This document shows, piece after piece, positions 32,726 to 41,450 of a stretch of 64,000 bases of DNA. The translations under genes and the position numbers were made by a program. Source of the DNA: UM-FILTER-38-24 sp041663205 (GTDB lineage: Bacteria > Patescibacteriota > Gracilibacteria > UBA1369 > LOWO2-01-FULL-3); NCBI GenBank assembly GCA_041663205.1, contig JBAZQZ010000002.1, positions 1-64,000 of the forward strand. Reading direction: 5' to 3'. A model generated the notes under the pieces. The model made no database searches. It was not told the DNA's origin and saw only the letters and a program-made list of their open reading frames with translations. Numbering within the stretch: position 1 is the stretch's first letter; the number at the start of each line of letters is the position of its first letter.

Positions 32726-33463
32726 ATGATTAGAAATTTTTTGGCCGGTTGTGTTTTGTTTGTTTTTGTTGTTTCTGCGGTTTTGTTTTATGCCGTTGTT
32801 TCGTTGTATTTGATCATTTTGAATAAAGATTTTTATGCCGGAGATAAATTTGTTTCATATTCTTATGATGTTGTTTTGTCGCAATTGCCGAATTATTTCG
32901 ACGAGAATCTTCCTGAAGGTTTTTCATCGGAATATGTTCTTGAGGTGATAAAAAAATATATTACCGTTTCTGAGTTTAAGCCGATTGTTGTCGATTTTGG
33001 AAATCAAGTTAATGAGGCGCTTGATGGCGGAGGGCACAAGGAATTTAATATTGATTTAAGTGTTTTTGCGGAAAAAAGAAATTTGATTGCTGAAGAGTTT
33101 GCGAATCATTTGATGAAAAGTTTGAATACTTGTATAAATTCTTCTGTTTATAATCCGGAGAATCCGACATGTATTCCAAGCGGGGTTTCCAGAGATGATT
33201 TTGTTAGGCAATTTAAGGCCACTTTTGACAGAAAATTATTTTCGCAGATGCCGGGTCGGTTTGTATTTTCTTTGAATTTTCCTGATGTGGGAAATGTTTT
33301 TTGTGCTTATCTTGCGTTTTTGGTTGTCTTGCTTTTGTTGACCGGTTTGATTGTTTCTAAGCCTTTTGTCCGTGTTTTGAAGTGGGTAATGTTCGGGATT
33401 TTTTGTTCATTGATTTTGTTTGCTTCTGTATTTTTGTATTCTTGGTATTATTATAATTTATGA
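32726..33463 (+). CDS. Two-segment membrane protein of unknown function
   Basis: The 245-residue protein has an N-terminal membrane segment (about 5-32), a ~150-residue presumably external domain (SEYVLEVIKKYITVSEFKPIVVDF) and two C-terminal segments (about 190-212 and 220-242). Two cysteines in the outer part (TCINSSVYNPENPTCIP) may form a disulfide. No family is recognised. Its stop overlaps the UDG start (ATGA). Confidence 0.65.
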   Translation: MIRNFLAGCVLFVFVVSAVLFYAVVSLYLIILNKDFYAGDKFVSYSYDVVLSQLPNYFDENLPEGFSSEYVLEVIKKYITVSEFKPIVVDFGNQVNEALDGGGHKEFNIDLSVFAEKRNLIAEEFANHLMKSLNTCINSSVYNPENPTCIPSGVSRDDFVRQFKATFDRKLFSQMPGRFVFSLNFPDVGNVFCAYLAFLVVLLLLTGLIVSKPFVRVLKWVMFGIFCSLILFASVFLYSWYYYNL

Positions 33464-34047
33464 CTGTAACCGAGGAACTTATAAATCAGATAAATGTTTG
33501 TGAAAAATGTCCTTTGCATAAGGGGCGAACTCACGCTGTTGCGGGGGAGGGGAGTTATAGCGCGGAAATAATGTTTATAGGAGAGGGGCCGGGGAGAGAT
33601 GAGGATCTTCAGGGAAGGCCTTTTGTTGGTGCTGCCGGAAAACTTTTGACCGAGTTGATTAAGAGTATCGGGCTTTCCAGAGAGGATGTTTTTATAGCCA
33701 ATGTTGTGAAATGTAGACCACCGAACAATAGAGATCCTTTGCCTGAAGAGGTTTCCGCTTGTTGGCCATATTTGGAGCGGCAGGTGAAAATTATCAAACC
33801 TGTTCTTATTGTTACTCTTGGCAGACATTCCATGGGGCGTTTTTTGCCTGGTTTAAAAATTTCCGAGGTCCATGGTCAGCCAAAAAGAACAAAAGGGTTT
33901 TGGAGTGAAAAACAGATTTATTTACCTCTTTATCATCCGGCTGTCGCGTTGTATGATCCTAATAAGAAAGCTACGCTTTTTGAAGATTTTAAAAAAATCC
34001 TTTTGATTCTCAAGCAGATAAAAAAAGAAAAAAATGACGTACAATAA
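33460..34047 (+). CDS. Type-4 uracil-DNA glycosylase (Fe-S)
   Basis: The 195-residue protein has the four cysteines of the [4Fe-4S] cluster (Cys14, Cys17, Cys85, Cys101), the catalytic GEGPGRDEDLQGRPFVGAAG motif (about 41-60), and HPAVALYDP at the C-terminus. It removes uracil from DNA. It overlaps the genes on both sides by 4 and 14 bases, so translation is probably coupled. Confidence 0.92.
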   Translation: MTVTEELINQINVCEKCPLHKGRTHAVAGEGSYSAEIMFIGEGPGRDEDLQGRPFVGAAGKLLTELIKSIGLSREDVFIANVVKCRPPNNRDPLPEEVSACWPYLERQVKIIKPVLIVTLGRHSMGRFLPGLKISEVHGQPKRTKGFWSEKQIYLPLYHPAVALYDPNKKATLFEDFKKILLILKQIKKEKNDVQ

Positions 34048-34417
34048 ATACATTTCGATAGTGGGGTTTGCCGGAATAATGGCATGGCTTGGTTTTGTTG
34101 TTGTTATTAATAAAATCAGTCCCTATGAGTCAATGGGGCTTGCTTTGCCTTTTTTCTTTATAACTTTGTTTATTGCGCTTGTTTGTACTTTTACCGTTGT
34201 CGGTTTTTATCTTAGACTTTGGCTTTACAGAAATGAGATTTTTTATAAACATATTGGCGTGTCTTTCAGACAGGCTCTTCTTCTTAGTGTTATCACGGTT
34301 TTTTGTTTCGCATTCCAAATGATGAGAGTCCTTACTTGGTGGTCCGGACTTTTGTTGGTTGCGATCGCTGTGTTATTGGAATCTTATTTCTCTTCCAGAG
34401 ATTCTGAATTTGTTTGA
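34034..34417 (+). CDS. Small multi-pass membrane protein
   Basis: The 127-residue protein has about four hydrophobic segments (8-26, 36-58, 80-97, 102-118), with a basic loop (LRLWLYRNEIFYKHIG) after the second. The family is not recognised by name, although similar small membrane proteins are frequent in CPR genomes. It overlaps the UDG gene by 14 bases and converges with lepB over 34 bases. Confidence 0.6.
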   Translation: MTYNKYISIVGFAGIMAWLGFVVVINKISPYESMGLALPFFFITLFIALVCTFTVVGFYLRLWLYRNEIFYKHIGVSFRQALLLSVITVFCFAFQMMRVLTWWSGLLLVAIAVLLESYFSSRDSEFV

Positions 34418-35064
34418 TAGATCGGTTCTTTTATCAATCTTATATTTTGAAGAGGCCACCACGCTACGAATGCTTTTCCTCTTATCAATTCTTTTTTTAC
34501 AAATGCTTTTTCCGGAGAATCTTTGCATGATTCATTTATTGATTGCATGAAACAACTTCGCGAATCGGTGCTTTCTCTGCGGTTATCTCCCAACAGCAAA
34601 TAGCTCCCTTCCGGGACTTCGAAGGTGGAGAAGTCACTAAAATATGCTGTTGTTTTTCCTTTGTTTTTTTCGTTAAGATAGTCTTCGTTTAGTTTGAAAG
34701 TTTCTTTGTTCTCTTTGTTCGTTACGTACACTTCGCCGTTTTTTATTTGAACAGTTTCTCCCGGAAGGCCTATAACTCTTTTTATAAAATATTTATCTCC
34801 GTCTTCTTGTGGTTTGAAAACGACTATATCTCCACGGACAGGTTCGTTGAAAAGATATGTTGCTTCGTTGATTATTATTTTCTCTCCGTATCCCGTCTGA
34901 CATTTTTCGTCGATTAAGTTGAAGGTGTCGCACATGGATGCTCCGGAGACATCAAACGGCGCTATCAGCCATGTTTGTATGACAAATACCAATATTGCGA
35001 TTATTCCCAAGTTTATTCCTAAATCAAGGATCCAAAGCAAAATATTTTTTATTTTTTTATCCAT
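34384..35064 (-). CDS. lepB: Signal peptidase I
   Basis: The 226-residue protein has one N-terminal membrane segment (about 9-34), the catalytic Ser43 in SGASM, Lys95 in YFIKRVIGLPGE, and the GDNRRESTDSR box near the C-terminus. It cleaves Sec signal peptides outside the membrane; SecG and probable exported proteins are in this window. Confidence 0.94.
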   Translation of the reverse strand: MDKKIKNILLWILDLGINLGIIAILVFVIQTWLIAPFDVSGASMCDTFNLIDEKCQTGYGEKIIINEATYLFNEPVRGDIVVFKPQEDGDKYFIKRVIGLPGETVQIKNGEVYVTNKENKETFKLNEDYLNEKNKGKTTAYFSDFSTFEVPEGSYLLLGDNRRESTDSRSCFMQSINESCKDSPEKAFVKKELIRGKAFVAWWPLQNIRLIKEPIYQTNSESLEEK

Positions 35065-35108
35065 AGTGTTTTATAGAAGCCATGTTATCTTATATTTTTT
35101 GCTTTGTG

Positions 35109-35138
35109 TTTACAATAGGACGTGTCTCGATTTATAAT
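35109..35138 (+). promoter_or_regulatory. Promoter of the PH-domain gene
   Basis: TTTACA (35109-35114), 18 bases, TATAAT (35133-35138); the leader to ATG 35166 is about 20 bases. Confidence 0.55.
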
Positions 35139-35165
35139 TGTACAGGTAACCCTTTTTTTGTTTCT

Positions 35166-35762
35166 ATGAATATTAAGAAGTATTTGTTTGGCAGATATCT
35201 GGATGATGATGAGAAAATTTTATATGTTGCCCATAAACATCCTCTTGTTTTGAAGGTGTCTACCGCTAAAGTTTCAGCGCTCGGTATTTTTGTTCCCATA
35301 GGGCTTTATTTTCTTTTTCCAAAATTGTTTTTTGTTTTTGTGGTTTGGTTGCTTGTCGGTATTTTTGGTTGGTTTTATCATTTTCTGGATTGGTATTTCG
35401 ATGTATGGCTTTTGACAAATCAGGGGGTTGTCGAAGTGAAGAGAAATGGCTTGTTGGACTTCACTTCCAAGCGTATAGAGTACCATATGATAGAGGGTAT
35501 TTCTTATTCCATTAAGGGAGTTTTGCAGACTATTTTTGGTTACGGGGATATTCAGATAGATAAAATGGGAGCGCAGATTTCTATTATTCTTGAGGAGGCG
35601 GCTTCTCCAAAAAAACTTGAGAGGCTTATCATGAAATATCAGGAAAAATATGTTTACGACAGGAGTATTCGGGATCATCAAATGCTCAAGGGAATGCTGT
35701 CTGACATGATTGCTTACAACGTGCAGAATGAAAAAATAAAAATTCCTAAGAAAGAGAAATGA
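35166..35762 (+). CDS. YdbS-like bacterial PH-domain membrane protein
   Basis: The 198-residue protein has a pair of membrane segments (about 36-80) followed by a bacterial PH2 domain (FDVWLLTNQGVVEVKRNGLLDF ... RIEYHMIEGISYSIKGVLQTIFGYGDIQI). ATG 35166 follows the promoter; earlier in-frame starts lie upstream of it. The function is unknown. Its stop overlaps the next ATG. Confidence 0.75.
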   Translation: MNIKKYLFGRYLDDDEKILYVAHKHPLVLKVSTAKVSALGIFVPIGLYFLFPKLFFVFVVWLLVGIFGWFYHFLDWYFDVWLLTNQGVVEVKRNGLLDFTSKRIEYHMIEGISYSIKGVLQTIFGYGDIQIDKMGAQISIILEEAASPKKLERLIMKYQEKYVYDRSIRDHQMLKGMLSDMIAYNVQNEKIKIPKKEK

Positions 35763-36175
35763 TAATGGAAAATTTTATTGGTGGAGTGACTTTGTTTTTA
35801 GTTATTGTCGTTTTATTGTTTTTCTTTTTTATTTTTTTGAAAAAGAGAAATCGTGTTTTTGCCGACAAGGAGCTTCAGTATATAAAATCTCATTGGATAA
35901 GGATAATAGATATGTTTCATTCTCATCCGAAGGAAGCCGTTTTGGATGCCGATAAACTGCTTGATTATGCTTTGAGTAAAAAAGGGTATGAAGGATCTTT
36001 GGGGGAAAAATTAAAAAAAGCCGGCAAACTTTTTTCTGATATCAATGATGTTTGGATGGCTCATAAGGTGCGAAACGCCATCGCTCATGAAATGGTTGAG
36101 ATAGAGGAAAAAGATTTTAGAGCGGCTTTGCACTCGTATAAAAGAGCATTGAACGATTTAGGTGCAAAATTATGA
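35759..36175 (+). CDS. Membrane-anchored HEPN-like protein
   Basis: The 138-residue protein has one membrane segment (about 8-28) and a helical domain with WMAHKVRNAIAHEMVE near residue 100. RNxxAH is the HEPN RNase signature (Rx4-6H). Whether it cuts RNA is unknown. The ATG lies within the ATGA overlap with the PH-domain gene, so the two are probably partners. Confidence 0.6.
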   Translation: MIMENFIGGVTLFLVIVVLLFFFFIFLKKRNRVFADKELQYIKSHWIRIIDMFHSHPKEAVLDADKLLDYALSKKGYEGSLGEKLKKAGKLFSDINDVWMAHKVRNAIAHEMVEIEEKDFRAALHSYKRALNDLGAKL

Positions 36176-36239
36176 CTTTAGCTGTTCTATTGCTGATTTG
36201 GAAAAATCTGTTTATTATCTTGTTCGTTAATTAATTTAT

Positions 36240-37685
36240 ATGGAATTTGAGGCTGTTATAGGACTTGAGATTCATGCACAGATGTCTACAAAGACCAAGA
36301 TGTTTTGTGGTTGCGATAACGATTCTTTTGATAAAGCTCCGAATATAAATGCGTGTCCTGTTTGTATGGGATTTCCGGGGCAGCTTCCTGTTATTAATGA
36401 AGAAGCGGTAAAGAAGGGGGTAAAGGCTGCGCTTGCTCTTAATTGTCAAGTCCAATCTCACTCTAAATTTGATAGAAAAAATTATTTTTATCCTGACAAT
36501 CCGAAAGGATTCCAAATTTCTCAGTATGATGAGCCGGTATCGAAAAATGGCTTTATTGAGGTGGAAGTAAGGGATGGCGAAAATAATATTAGAAAAATTA
36601 AAGTTGGGATTACTCGTTTGCATTTGGAAGATGATGCCGGGAAATTAATGCATGTGCGAGATGGATCTTTGGTCGATTTTAATCGCGCCGGAACGCCGCT
36701 TATGGAGATTGTTTCCGAACCGGACATGAGAACTGCGCAAGAGGCTGGGGCTTATGCCAGGGAAATTCAGAAAATTGTTCGTTACGTTGGAAGCAGTGAT
36801 GCAGATATGGAAAAGGGAATGATGCGTTTTGATGCGAGTGTTTCTATAAGGCCAAAAGGAGAGAAAAAACTTTATCCGCGTGCTGAAATAAAAAATTTGA
36901 ATTCTTTTAAGATGCTTGAGAATGCGGTTGATTATGAAATTGCGCGACAGATTAGGGTTTGGGAAGAGGGGAATCCTTTAAAATCTCCGATTACAATGGG
37001 ATGGAATGACGAGAAAAAAGAGACATATTTTATGAGAGACAAGGAGGAAAGTGATGATTACAGGTATTTCCCTGAGCCTGATTTACCTATGCTTGTTTTG
37101 GATGAGAATATGGTTGCTGAAATAAAGAAAAGTTTGCCACAGTTGCCGAATGTTAAGAGAAAAAAATATATGGAAGAGTTTGGAATTTCTGAAGATGAAG
37201 CGAGAATTCTTTCCGATGATCCTGTTATGGCGGCTTATTTTGAGGATGTTGTGCGGATTTCCGGTGACGCGAAAAAATCTGCTTCTTTTATCACGACGAT
37301 TCTTATTGCTAAATTGAAGGAGGATTTAATCGGGATAGCGCAGCAAAAAATTTCTCCTGAAATGCTTGCTGAGCTTATAAAACTTATAAATTCCGATGTT
37401 ATTTCAAACAATACCGCGAAGGGGGTGGTTTTTGATGAAATGTATGAGAAGGGGATTGCTCCTGCTAAAATTGTTGAAGAGAAAGGGCTTAAACAGGTAT
37501 CTGATGCTTCCGAGATAGAGCGTGTTTGCAATGAAGTTATAGCTGAGAATGCAGGGTCTGTAGCGGATATTAAGGCGGGGAAAGGGAAGGCTATGGCGTT
37601 TTTGGTCGGACAAGTGATGAAAAAATCAAAAGGGAAGGCAAACCCTCAAATGGTAAATGATGTCTTGAAGAAGCTGATTATTTGA
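36240..37685 (+). CDS. gatB: Asp/Glu-tRNA amidotransferase subunit B
   Basis: The 481-residue protein begins EFEAVIGLEIHAQMSTKTKMFCGC and has the CPVCMGFPG and KNYFYPDNPKGFQISQYD blocks typical of GatB, with a helical C-terminal tail. With GatA and GatC (not in this window) it makes Gln-tRNA or Asn-tRNA by transamidation. Confidence 0.95.
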   Translation: MEFEAVIGLEIHAQMSTKTKMFCGCDNDSFDKAPNINACPVCMGFPGQLPVINEEAVKKGVKAALALNCQVQSHSKFDRKNYFYPDNPKGFQISQYDEPVSKNGFIEVEVRDGENNIRKIKVGITRLHLEDDAGKLMHVRDGSLVDFNRAGTPLMEIVSEPDMRTAQEAGAYAREIQKIVRYVGSSDADMEKGMMRFDASVSIRPKGEKKLYPRAEIKNLNSFKMLENAVDYEIARQIRVWEEGNPLKSPITMGWNDEKKETYFMRDKEESDDYRYFPEPDLPMLVLDENMVAEIKKSLPQLPNVKRKKYMEEFGISEDEARILSDDPVMAAYFEDVVRISGDAKKSASFITTILIAKLKEDLIGIAQQKISPEMLAELIKLINSDVISNNTAKGVVFDEMYEKGIAPAKIVEEKGLKQVSDASEIERVCNEVIAENAGSVADIKAGKGKAMAFLVGQVMKKSKGKANPQMVNDVLKKLII

Positions 37686-37725
37686 TTTATTATATTATCG
37701 GTTTTATAAACTTAATCCTTTTCTT

Positions 37726-38007
37726 ATGTTTTCAACTTCTGCAGATATTTTGAATATGTCGTTGGCGATAGGTTTTATTGTTCTTGTTATCTTTTTGTGT
37801 GTTACGCTTTTTTATGCGATTTTGATTTTGCGTGATTTTTCGCATGTCAGTGCTGAAATCAGGGCTATGGTTGATAAAATTTACAAGACGATTACCGAGC
37901 CTCTTCGTGCTTTGGATTTTCTTATAGAAAAAATTCGTCCTTATATCGAAGCGTTTGTAGACAAGAAGCTTAACGGGAAGACAGTTACTAATGGTAAAAA
38001 GAAATAA
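37726..38007 (+). CDS. Small single-pass membrane protein
   Basis: The 93-residue protein has one membrane segment (about 12-38) followed by an amphipathic helix (VSAEIRAMVDKIYKTITEPLRALDFL) and a Lys-rich tail. It resembles DUF948-type proteins in layout only. It follows gatB after 40 bases and ends 1 base from the convergent WecG gene. Confidence 0.6.
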   Translation: MFSTSADILNMSLAIGFIVLVIFLCVTLFYAILILRDFSHVSAEIRAMVDKIYKTITEPLRALDFLIEKIRPYIEAFVDKKLNGKTVTNGKKK

Positions 38008-38008
38008 T

Positions 38009-38749
38009 TTATTTTTTTCTTTTAATCACTTCGTAGGGGAATTTTACAGTTGCGTTCCAGATTCTTTTGATGCGTTTAGGCTCTTGAATAAGCCTTATTA
38101 GCCATTCGAGGCCTATTTTTCTGAATATCTTTGGGGCTCTTTTTTTCGTGCCGGCTATGAAATCAAATGCTCCTCCGATTCCTATGCTTAAATGTACTGA
38201 AGTTAATTTTGGTAAATTTCGTGCGATCCATAATTCTTGTTTTGGAGCTCCATATGCGATAAATAAGATGTCTGCGCCTGAGCGATTTATTTTTTCTATT
38301 ATTTCTTTTTCATCTTCTTCTTTTGGACTTTTGCTTAATCTGCCGACTATTTTTATGTTGGGATATTTTTCTTGAAGTTTTTGTTTTGCTTTTTCTCCTG
38401 CGCTTTCGGTCGCTCCAAGTAAAAATATTTTTAAATTTTCTTCGCCGGATTTTTTGCAAATTTCTGTCATTAGATCTATTCCCGTAACTCTTTCTTTCAA
38501 AACCTTTCTTTTGAATAAGTATCTGCTTGCCCACAGAATTCCTGTTCCGTCTGCGACATTTAGCGCTGATTTGTTAAGTATTGCCAAGAATTCCGGATTT
38601 TTTATGGCTTCAAGAATGATCTCCGGATTTGGAGTTGCCATGTATTCTTTGGAATTTCCTTTTGCCAGTTTTATGGCTTTGTCTGTGGCTTCCTGTAAGC
38701 TTACGTTGTCGAATCTTACTCCTAAAATTTCTATTTTTTCTTTTTGCAT
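38009..38749 (-). CDS. WecG/TagA/CpsF family glycosyltransferase
   Basis: The 246-residue protein matches the WecG/TagA family: ATPNPEIILEA, NVADGTGILWASR, FLLGATESAGEKAKQKL, GAPKQELWIARN and the GVGGAFDF-like GIGGAFDFIAG. It transfers a sugar to a lipid carrier in wall or surface polymer synthesis. Its start overlaps the methyltransferase gene by 19 bases. Confidence 0.92.
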   Translation of the reverse strand: MQKEKIEILGVRFDNVSLQEATDKAIKLAKGNSKEYMATPNPEIILEAIKNPEFLAILNKSALNVADGTGILWASRYLFKRKVLKERVTGIDLMTEICKKSGEENLKIFLLGATESAGEKAKQKLQEKYPNIKIVGRLSKSPKEEDEKEIIEKINRSGADILFIAYGAPKQELWIARNLPKLTSVHLSIGIGGAFDFIAGTKKRAPKIFRKIGLEWLIRLIQEPKRIKRIWNATVKFPYEVIKRKK

Positions 38750-39405
38750 ATGAATACTATATTATTATTTTTCTCTTTTTCCAGTATTTCAAAGCCAAAA
38801 TTCTCTAATAATTTTTTTAGTTCGTTTTCTTTGAATGCGTAATAATATCTTTCTGTTTTTTTTGCCCAAGGGATAAATGTGTCTCTTGTGTCATATTTTC
38901 CAAAGGTCAAAATTGCCTTCAGAAAGGCTTTTCTTATGTATTCCTTGTATTTTGGTTGGAACAAATTCCAAACGCTCACTATAAAAATTCCATTTTTTTT
39001 GAGTACTCTGTTTACTTCTTTTATCGCTTTTTCTCTCAGTTTTTTTGAGGGGATGTGGTGTAGTGATGCGATTTCCAAGACTACGTTTACGCTTTCTTTT
39101 TTGAGCGGGATTTTAAGGAGATCTCCTTCTATGAATTTTGCGTTTTCCTCTTTTTTGGCTTTCTTTAGAAGTTTTTTATTATTATCGATCCCAATATATT
39201 TTGTCTCTCTGTGTTGTTTTAAAAACTCATAAAATCTGCCATTTCCGCATCCAATGTCTGCGACGATGTTTTTGTTTTTTATGTATTTCAAAAATTTATC
39301 AAACTCTTCCCATTTGTTTTTTCTTGTTCGGTCGAATTCTTCTGCGATTTCCGCGTAGTCTTTTACAACTTTTTTTAGTAAGCTAATTGCTGTTTTTTCC
39401 CGCAT
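38731..39405 (-). CDS. Trm9/ALKBH8-type tRNA methyltransferase candidate
   Basis: The 224-residue class I methyltransferase has the SAM motif VADIGCGNGRF (about 48-58) and IGIDNN. Beyond the generic fold, DTFIPWAKKTERYYYAFKEN is the segment that identifies Trm9/ALKBH8 methyltransferases (DxFxPW...RYYxxF), and SLHHIPS corresponds to their IHHxxT. Trm9 methylates the cm5U34 made by Elp3 to mcm5U. The elp3 gene is divergent, 22 bases away, sharing one -10 box. The protein starts right after that box. It lacks Trm112-type partners nearby. Confidence 0.7.
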   Translation of the reverse strand: MREKTAISLLKKVVKDYAEIAEEFDRTRKNKWEEFDKFLKYIKNKNIVADIGCGNGRFYEFLKQHRETKYIGIDNNKKLLKKAKKEENAKFIEGDLLKIPLKKESVNVVLEIASLHHIPSKKLREKAIKEVNRVLKKNGIFIVSVWNLFQPKYKEYIRKAFLKAILTFGKYDTRDTFIPWAKKTERYYYAFKENELKKLLENFGFEILEKEKNNNIVFICKKKK

Positions 39406-39411
39406 GTATCC

Positions 39412-39419
39412 ATTATAAT
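39412..39419. promoter_or_regulatory. Symmetric -10 box shared by elp3 and the Trm9-like gene
   Basis: ATTATAAT is its own reverse complement, giving TATAAT on both strands. On the plus strand TATAAT (39414-39419) is followed 8 bases later by the elp3 ATG at 39428; on the minus strand TATAAT (39417-39412) is followed 6 bases later by the ATG at 39405. Both transcripts would be leaderless. Confidence 0.7.
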
Positions 39420-39427
39420 TGTTTTGT

Positions 39428-41053
39428 ATGGATTTCGCGAATTTAAATCTCGATGATAATCAGGAGCTCGCTCGAATCATTATATTGGAAGCTTCAAAAA
39501 AAACATTCAAAAGAAGGTCTGATTTTGAGTGTTTTAGAAACGGGATAATAAAACAATTTAAAGGGAAGATTTTTCATAATCTTTATTTTATCAAGGCTTA
39601 CTATGATTTGTTGAAAGAGAAAAAAATCAAAAATAATCCCTCTCTTCTTTCTTTGCTGAGGAAGAGGGGAGTGCGTACTTTGAGCGGAGTGACGCCTGTT
39701 ACTGTACTTACTAAGCCGTTTCCGTGCCCGGGAAAATGTATTTATTGTCCGACTGACATCAGGATGCCAAAAAGTTATTTGCAGTCACAACCTGCGGCAC
39801 AACGTGCGTTTAAGCAAAATTTTGATCCTTACGTCCAGGTTTTTGTCAGGTTAAAGGCTCTTACTATAACAGGTCATGAAGTTTCTAAGGTGGAACTTCG
39901 TATAATTGGCGGTACTTTTAGTTTTTATCCGAAGTCTTATCAAACTTGGTTTGTAAAGAGGTGTTTATTGGCCATGAATGATTTTCCTTTGCTTGTTTTA
40001 GGCAAAAAACCTTTGAAAAAAAATCTTTCTTTTATTGATACCGTAAAGAAAAACGAGACAGCGGAAGTAAGATGCATAGGAATGAACATCGAAACAAGAC
40101 CTGATTACGTCAACAAGACTGAAATTAAACGTTTACGTATGCTTGGAGTTACAAAAGTTGAGATGGGAGTGCAAACGACTGATGATAAAGTGCAAGAGTT
40201 GACCAAGAGAGGTCATGATTTAAAAGCTGTAAAAGATGCGACGGGACTTCTTAAGGATAGTGGTTTTAAAATAGGGTATCATATGATGCCGAATTTGCCC
40301 GGATCTACGCCGGATTTTGATAAAAAAATGGTTGGAGAATTATTTGAGGATTCCGGTTTCCAGCCTGATTATTTAAAGATATATCCTTGTGTTGTTCTCC
40401 CGAAGTCTCAGCTTTTTTATATTTTCAAGCGTGGGGAATATAGATCTTATGATGACAAAACGCTTGAAGAGGTGCTTTTGGCCGAGATGTTGTCTGTGCC
40501 TCAGTGGTGTCGGGTGGATCGTGTGGCGAGAGATATTCCTTCCGACGAAATTACTTCCGGCTCAAAAGTGTCTAATGTAAGGCAAATTCTAGAGCAAAAG
40601 TTAATGAAAAATACCGGAAAAACTTTTCGTGAAATACGTGCGCGTGAGATTAAAAATGAAACTTTTAAGGCAAAAAATTTGAAGTTGATTGTTCGTGAGT
40701 ATGAGGCAAATAAAGGCAAAGAGTTTTTTATGTCTTTAGAGGATGTTAAAAATGACAAAATTATAGCTCTTTTAAGGCTTAGGTTCCCGTTTAAAACATT
40801 TATTCCCGAATTGAAAAATGCTGCGCTGGTTAGAGAAATTCATGTTTATGGAAAACAGGTTGCGGTAGGGAAGAGTGGTGGAAAAGAGAAGCAACATGCT
40901 GGATTCGGTTCCAAACTTATGAAATACGCCGAGGATTTTTCGAAAAAGAACGGATATAAAAAAATCGCAGTGATAGCGGGGATTGGGACGAGAGAGTATT
41001 ATAAGAAGCTGAAATATAGGATCAAAGGGACCTATATGTTAAAGGGAATATAG
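39428..41053 (+). CDS. elp3: tRNA uridine-34 carboxymethyl radical-SAM/acetyltransferase Elp3
   Basis: The 541-residue protein has the radical-SAM cluster Cys100, Cys104, Cys107 (CPGKCIYCPTD) with SQPAAQRA, ETRPDYV, and a C-terminal GNAT domain (GFGSKLMKYAE ... GIGTREYYKKLKYR). Elp3 alone, as in archaea and some bacteria, forms cm5U at the wobble position from acetyl-CoA. ATG 39428 follows the shared -10; the reading frame could extend to a TTG at 39419. The neighbouring Trm9-like gene would continue the pathway. Confidence 0.93.
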   Translation: MDFANLNLDDNQELARIIILEASKKTFKRRSDFECFRNGIIKQFKGKIFHNLYFIKAYYDLLKEKKIKNNPSLLSLLRKRGVRTLSGVTPVTVLTKPFPCPGKCIYCPTDIRMPKSYLQSQPAAQRAFKQNFDPYVQVFVRLKALTITGHEVSKVELRIIGGTFSFYPKSYQTWFVKRCLLAMNDFPLLVLGKKPLKKNLSFIDTVKKNETAEVRCIGMNIETRPDYVNKTEIKRLRMLGVTKVEMGVQTTDDKVQELTKRGHDLKAVKDATGLLKDSGFKIGYHMMPNLPGSTPDFDKKMVGELFEDSGFQPDYLKIYPCVVLPKSQLFYIFKRGEYRSYDDKTLEEVLLAEMLSVPQWCRVDRVARDIPSDEITSGSKVSNVRQILEQKLMKNTGKTFREIRAREIKNETFKAKNLKLIVREYEANKGKEFFMSLEDVKNDKIIALLRLRFPFKTFIPELKNAALVREIHVYGKQVAVGKSGGKEKQHAGFGSKLMKYAEDFSKKNGYKKIAVIAGIGTREYYKKLKYRIKGTYMLKGI

Positions 41054-41208
41054 GCACAGAAGGGTTTGCACAATGTATCTTGTGCGAACCAGGGTTGATT
41101 TCCTGTTTAAAATGTTATTTTGTATGTTTTTTGTTTTGCTGGTTCTTCTCTTCCAATAATTCTTTTTATTTATTATATTCTCTCTTTTGTTTGTGGTTTG
41201 TTATTTTT

Positions 41209-41313
41209 ATGCTGTTTTTTGTGTGTTTTTATGTTTTCTTGCGAGATCCCCCTTTTGTTGTGAAATTTATGAAAAAGGAGGTTCAAAATTTGCGTTTAGA
41301 CGCGTTTAAATAA
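41209..41313 (+). CDS. Possible small membrane peptide
   Basis: ATG 41209 gives a 34-residue peptide MLFFVCFYVFLRDPP... with one hydrophobic segment and a basic tail; a TATATT (41174-41179) lies upstream and a strong terminator follows at the stop. The frame can extend upstream, but Cys/Phe-rich translation of T-rich DNA is suspicious. The rest of 41054-41450 holds only the terminator and AT-rich sequence. Confidence 0.3.
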   Translation: MLFFVCFYVFLRDPPFVVKFMKKEVQNLRLDAFK

Positions 41314-41341
41314 AAAAGACGATACTTAGGTCGTCTTTTTT
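41312..41341. terminator. Bidirectional terminator between elp3 and recG
   Basis: AAAAAAGACGA (41312-41322) and TCGTCTTTTTT (41331-41341) pair perfectly over 11 bases around an 8-base loop, with A- and T-tracts on both sides. Confidence 0.9.
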
Positions 41342-41450
41342 GAATTTCAGAGGTCTTGTTTTTGGCTTATTCTAGCGTTTAATTCTAAATCTTAATTATA
41401 CCATTTTTGGTTGAGTTTTTGTGGAAATTTTATGAAAATTTTATGTTTTT

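Noticed and set aside
41080..41208. 77-codon form of the small ORF after elp3
   Set aside because: The first half is Cys/Phe-rich translation of T-rich intergenic DNA and has no promoter in front.
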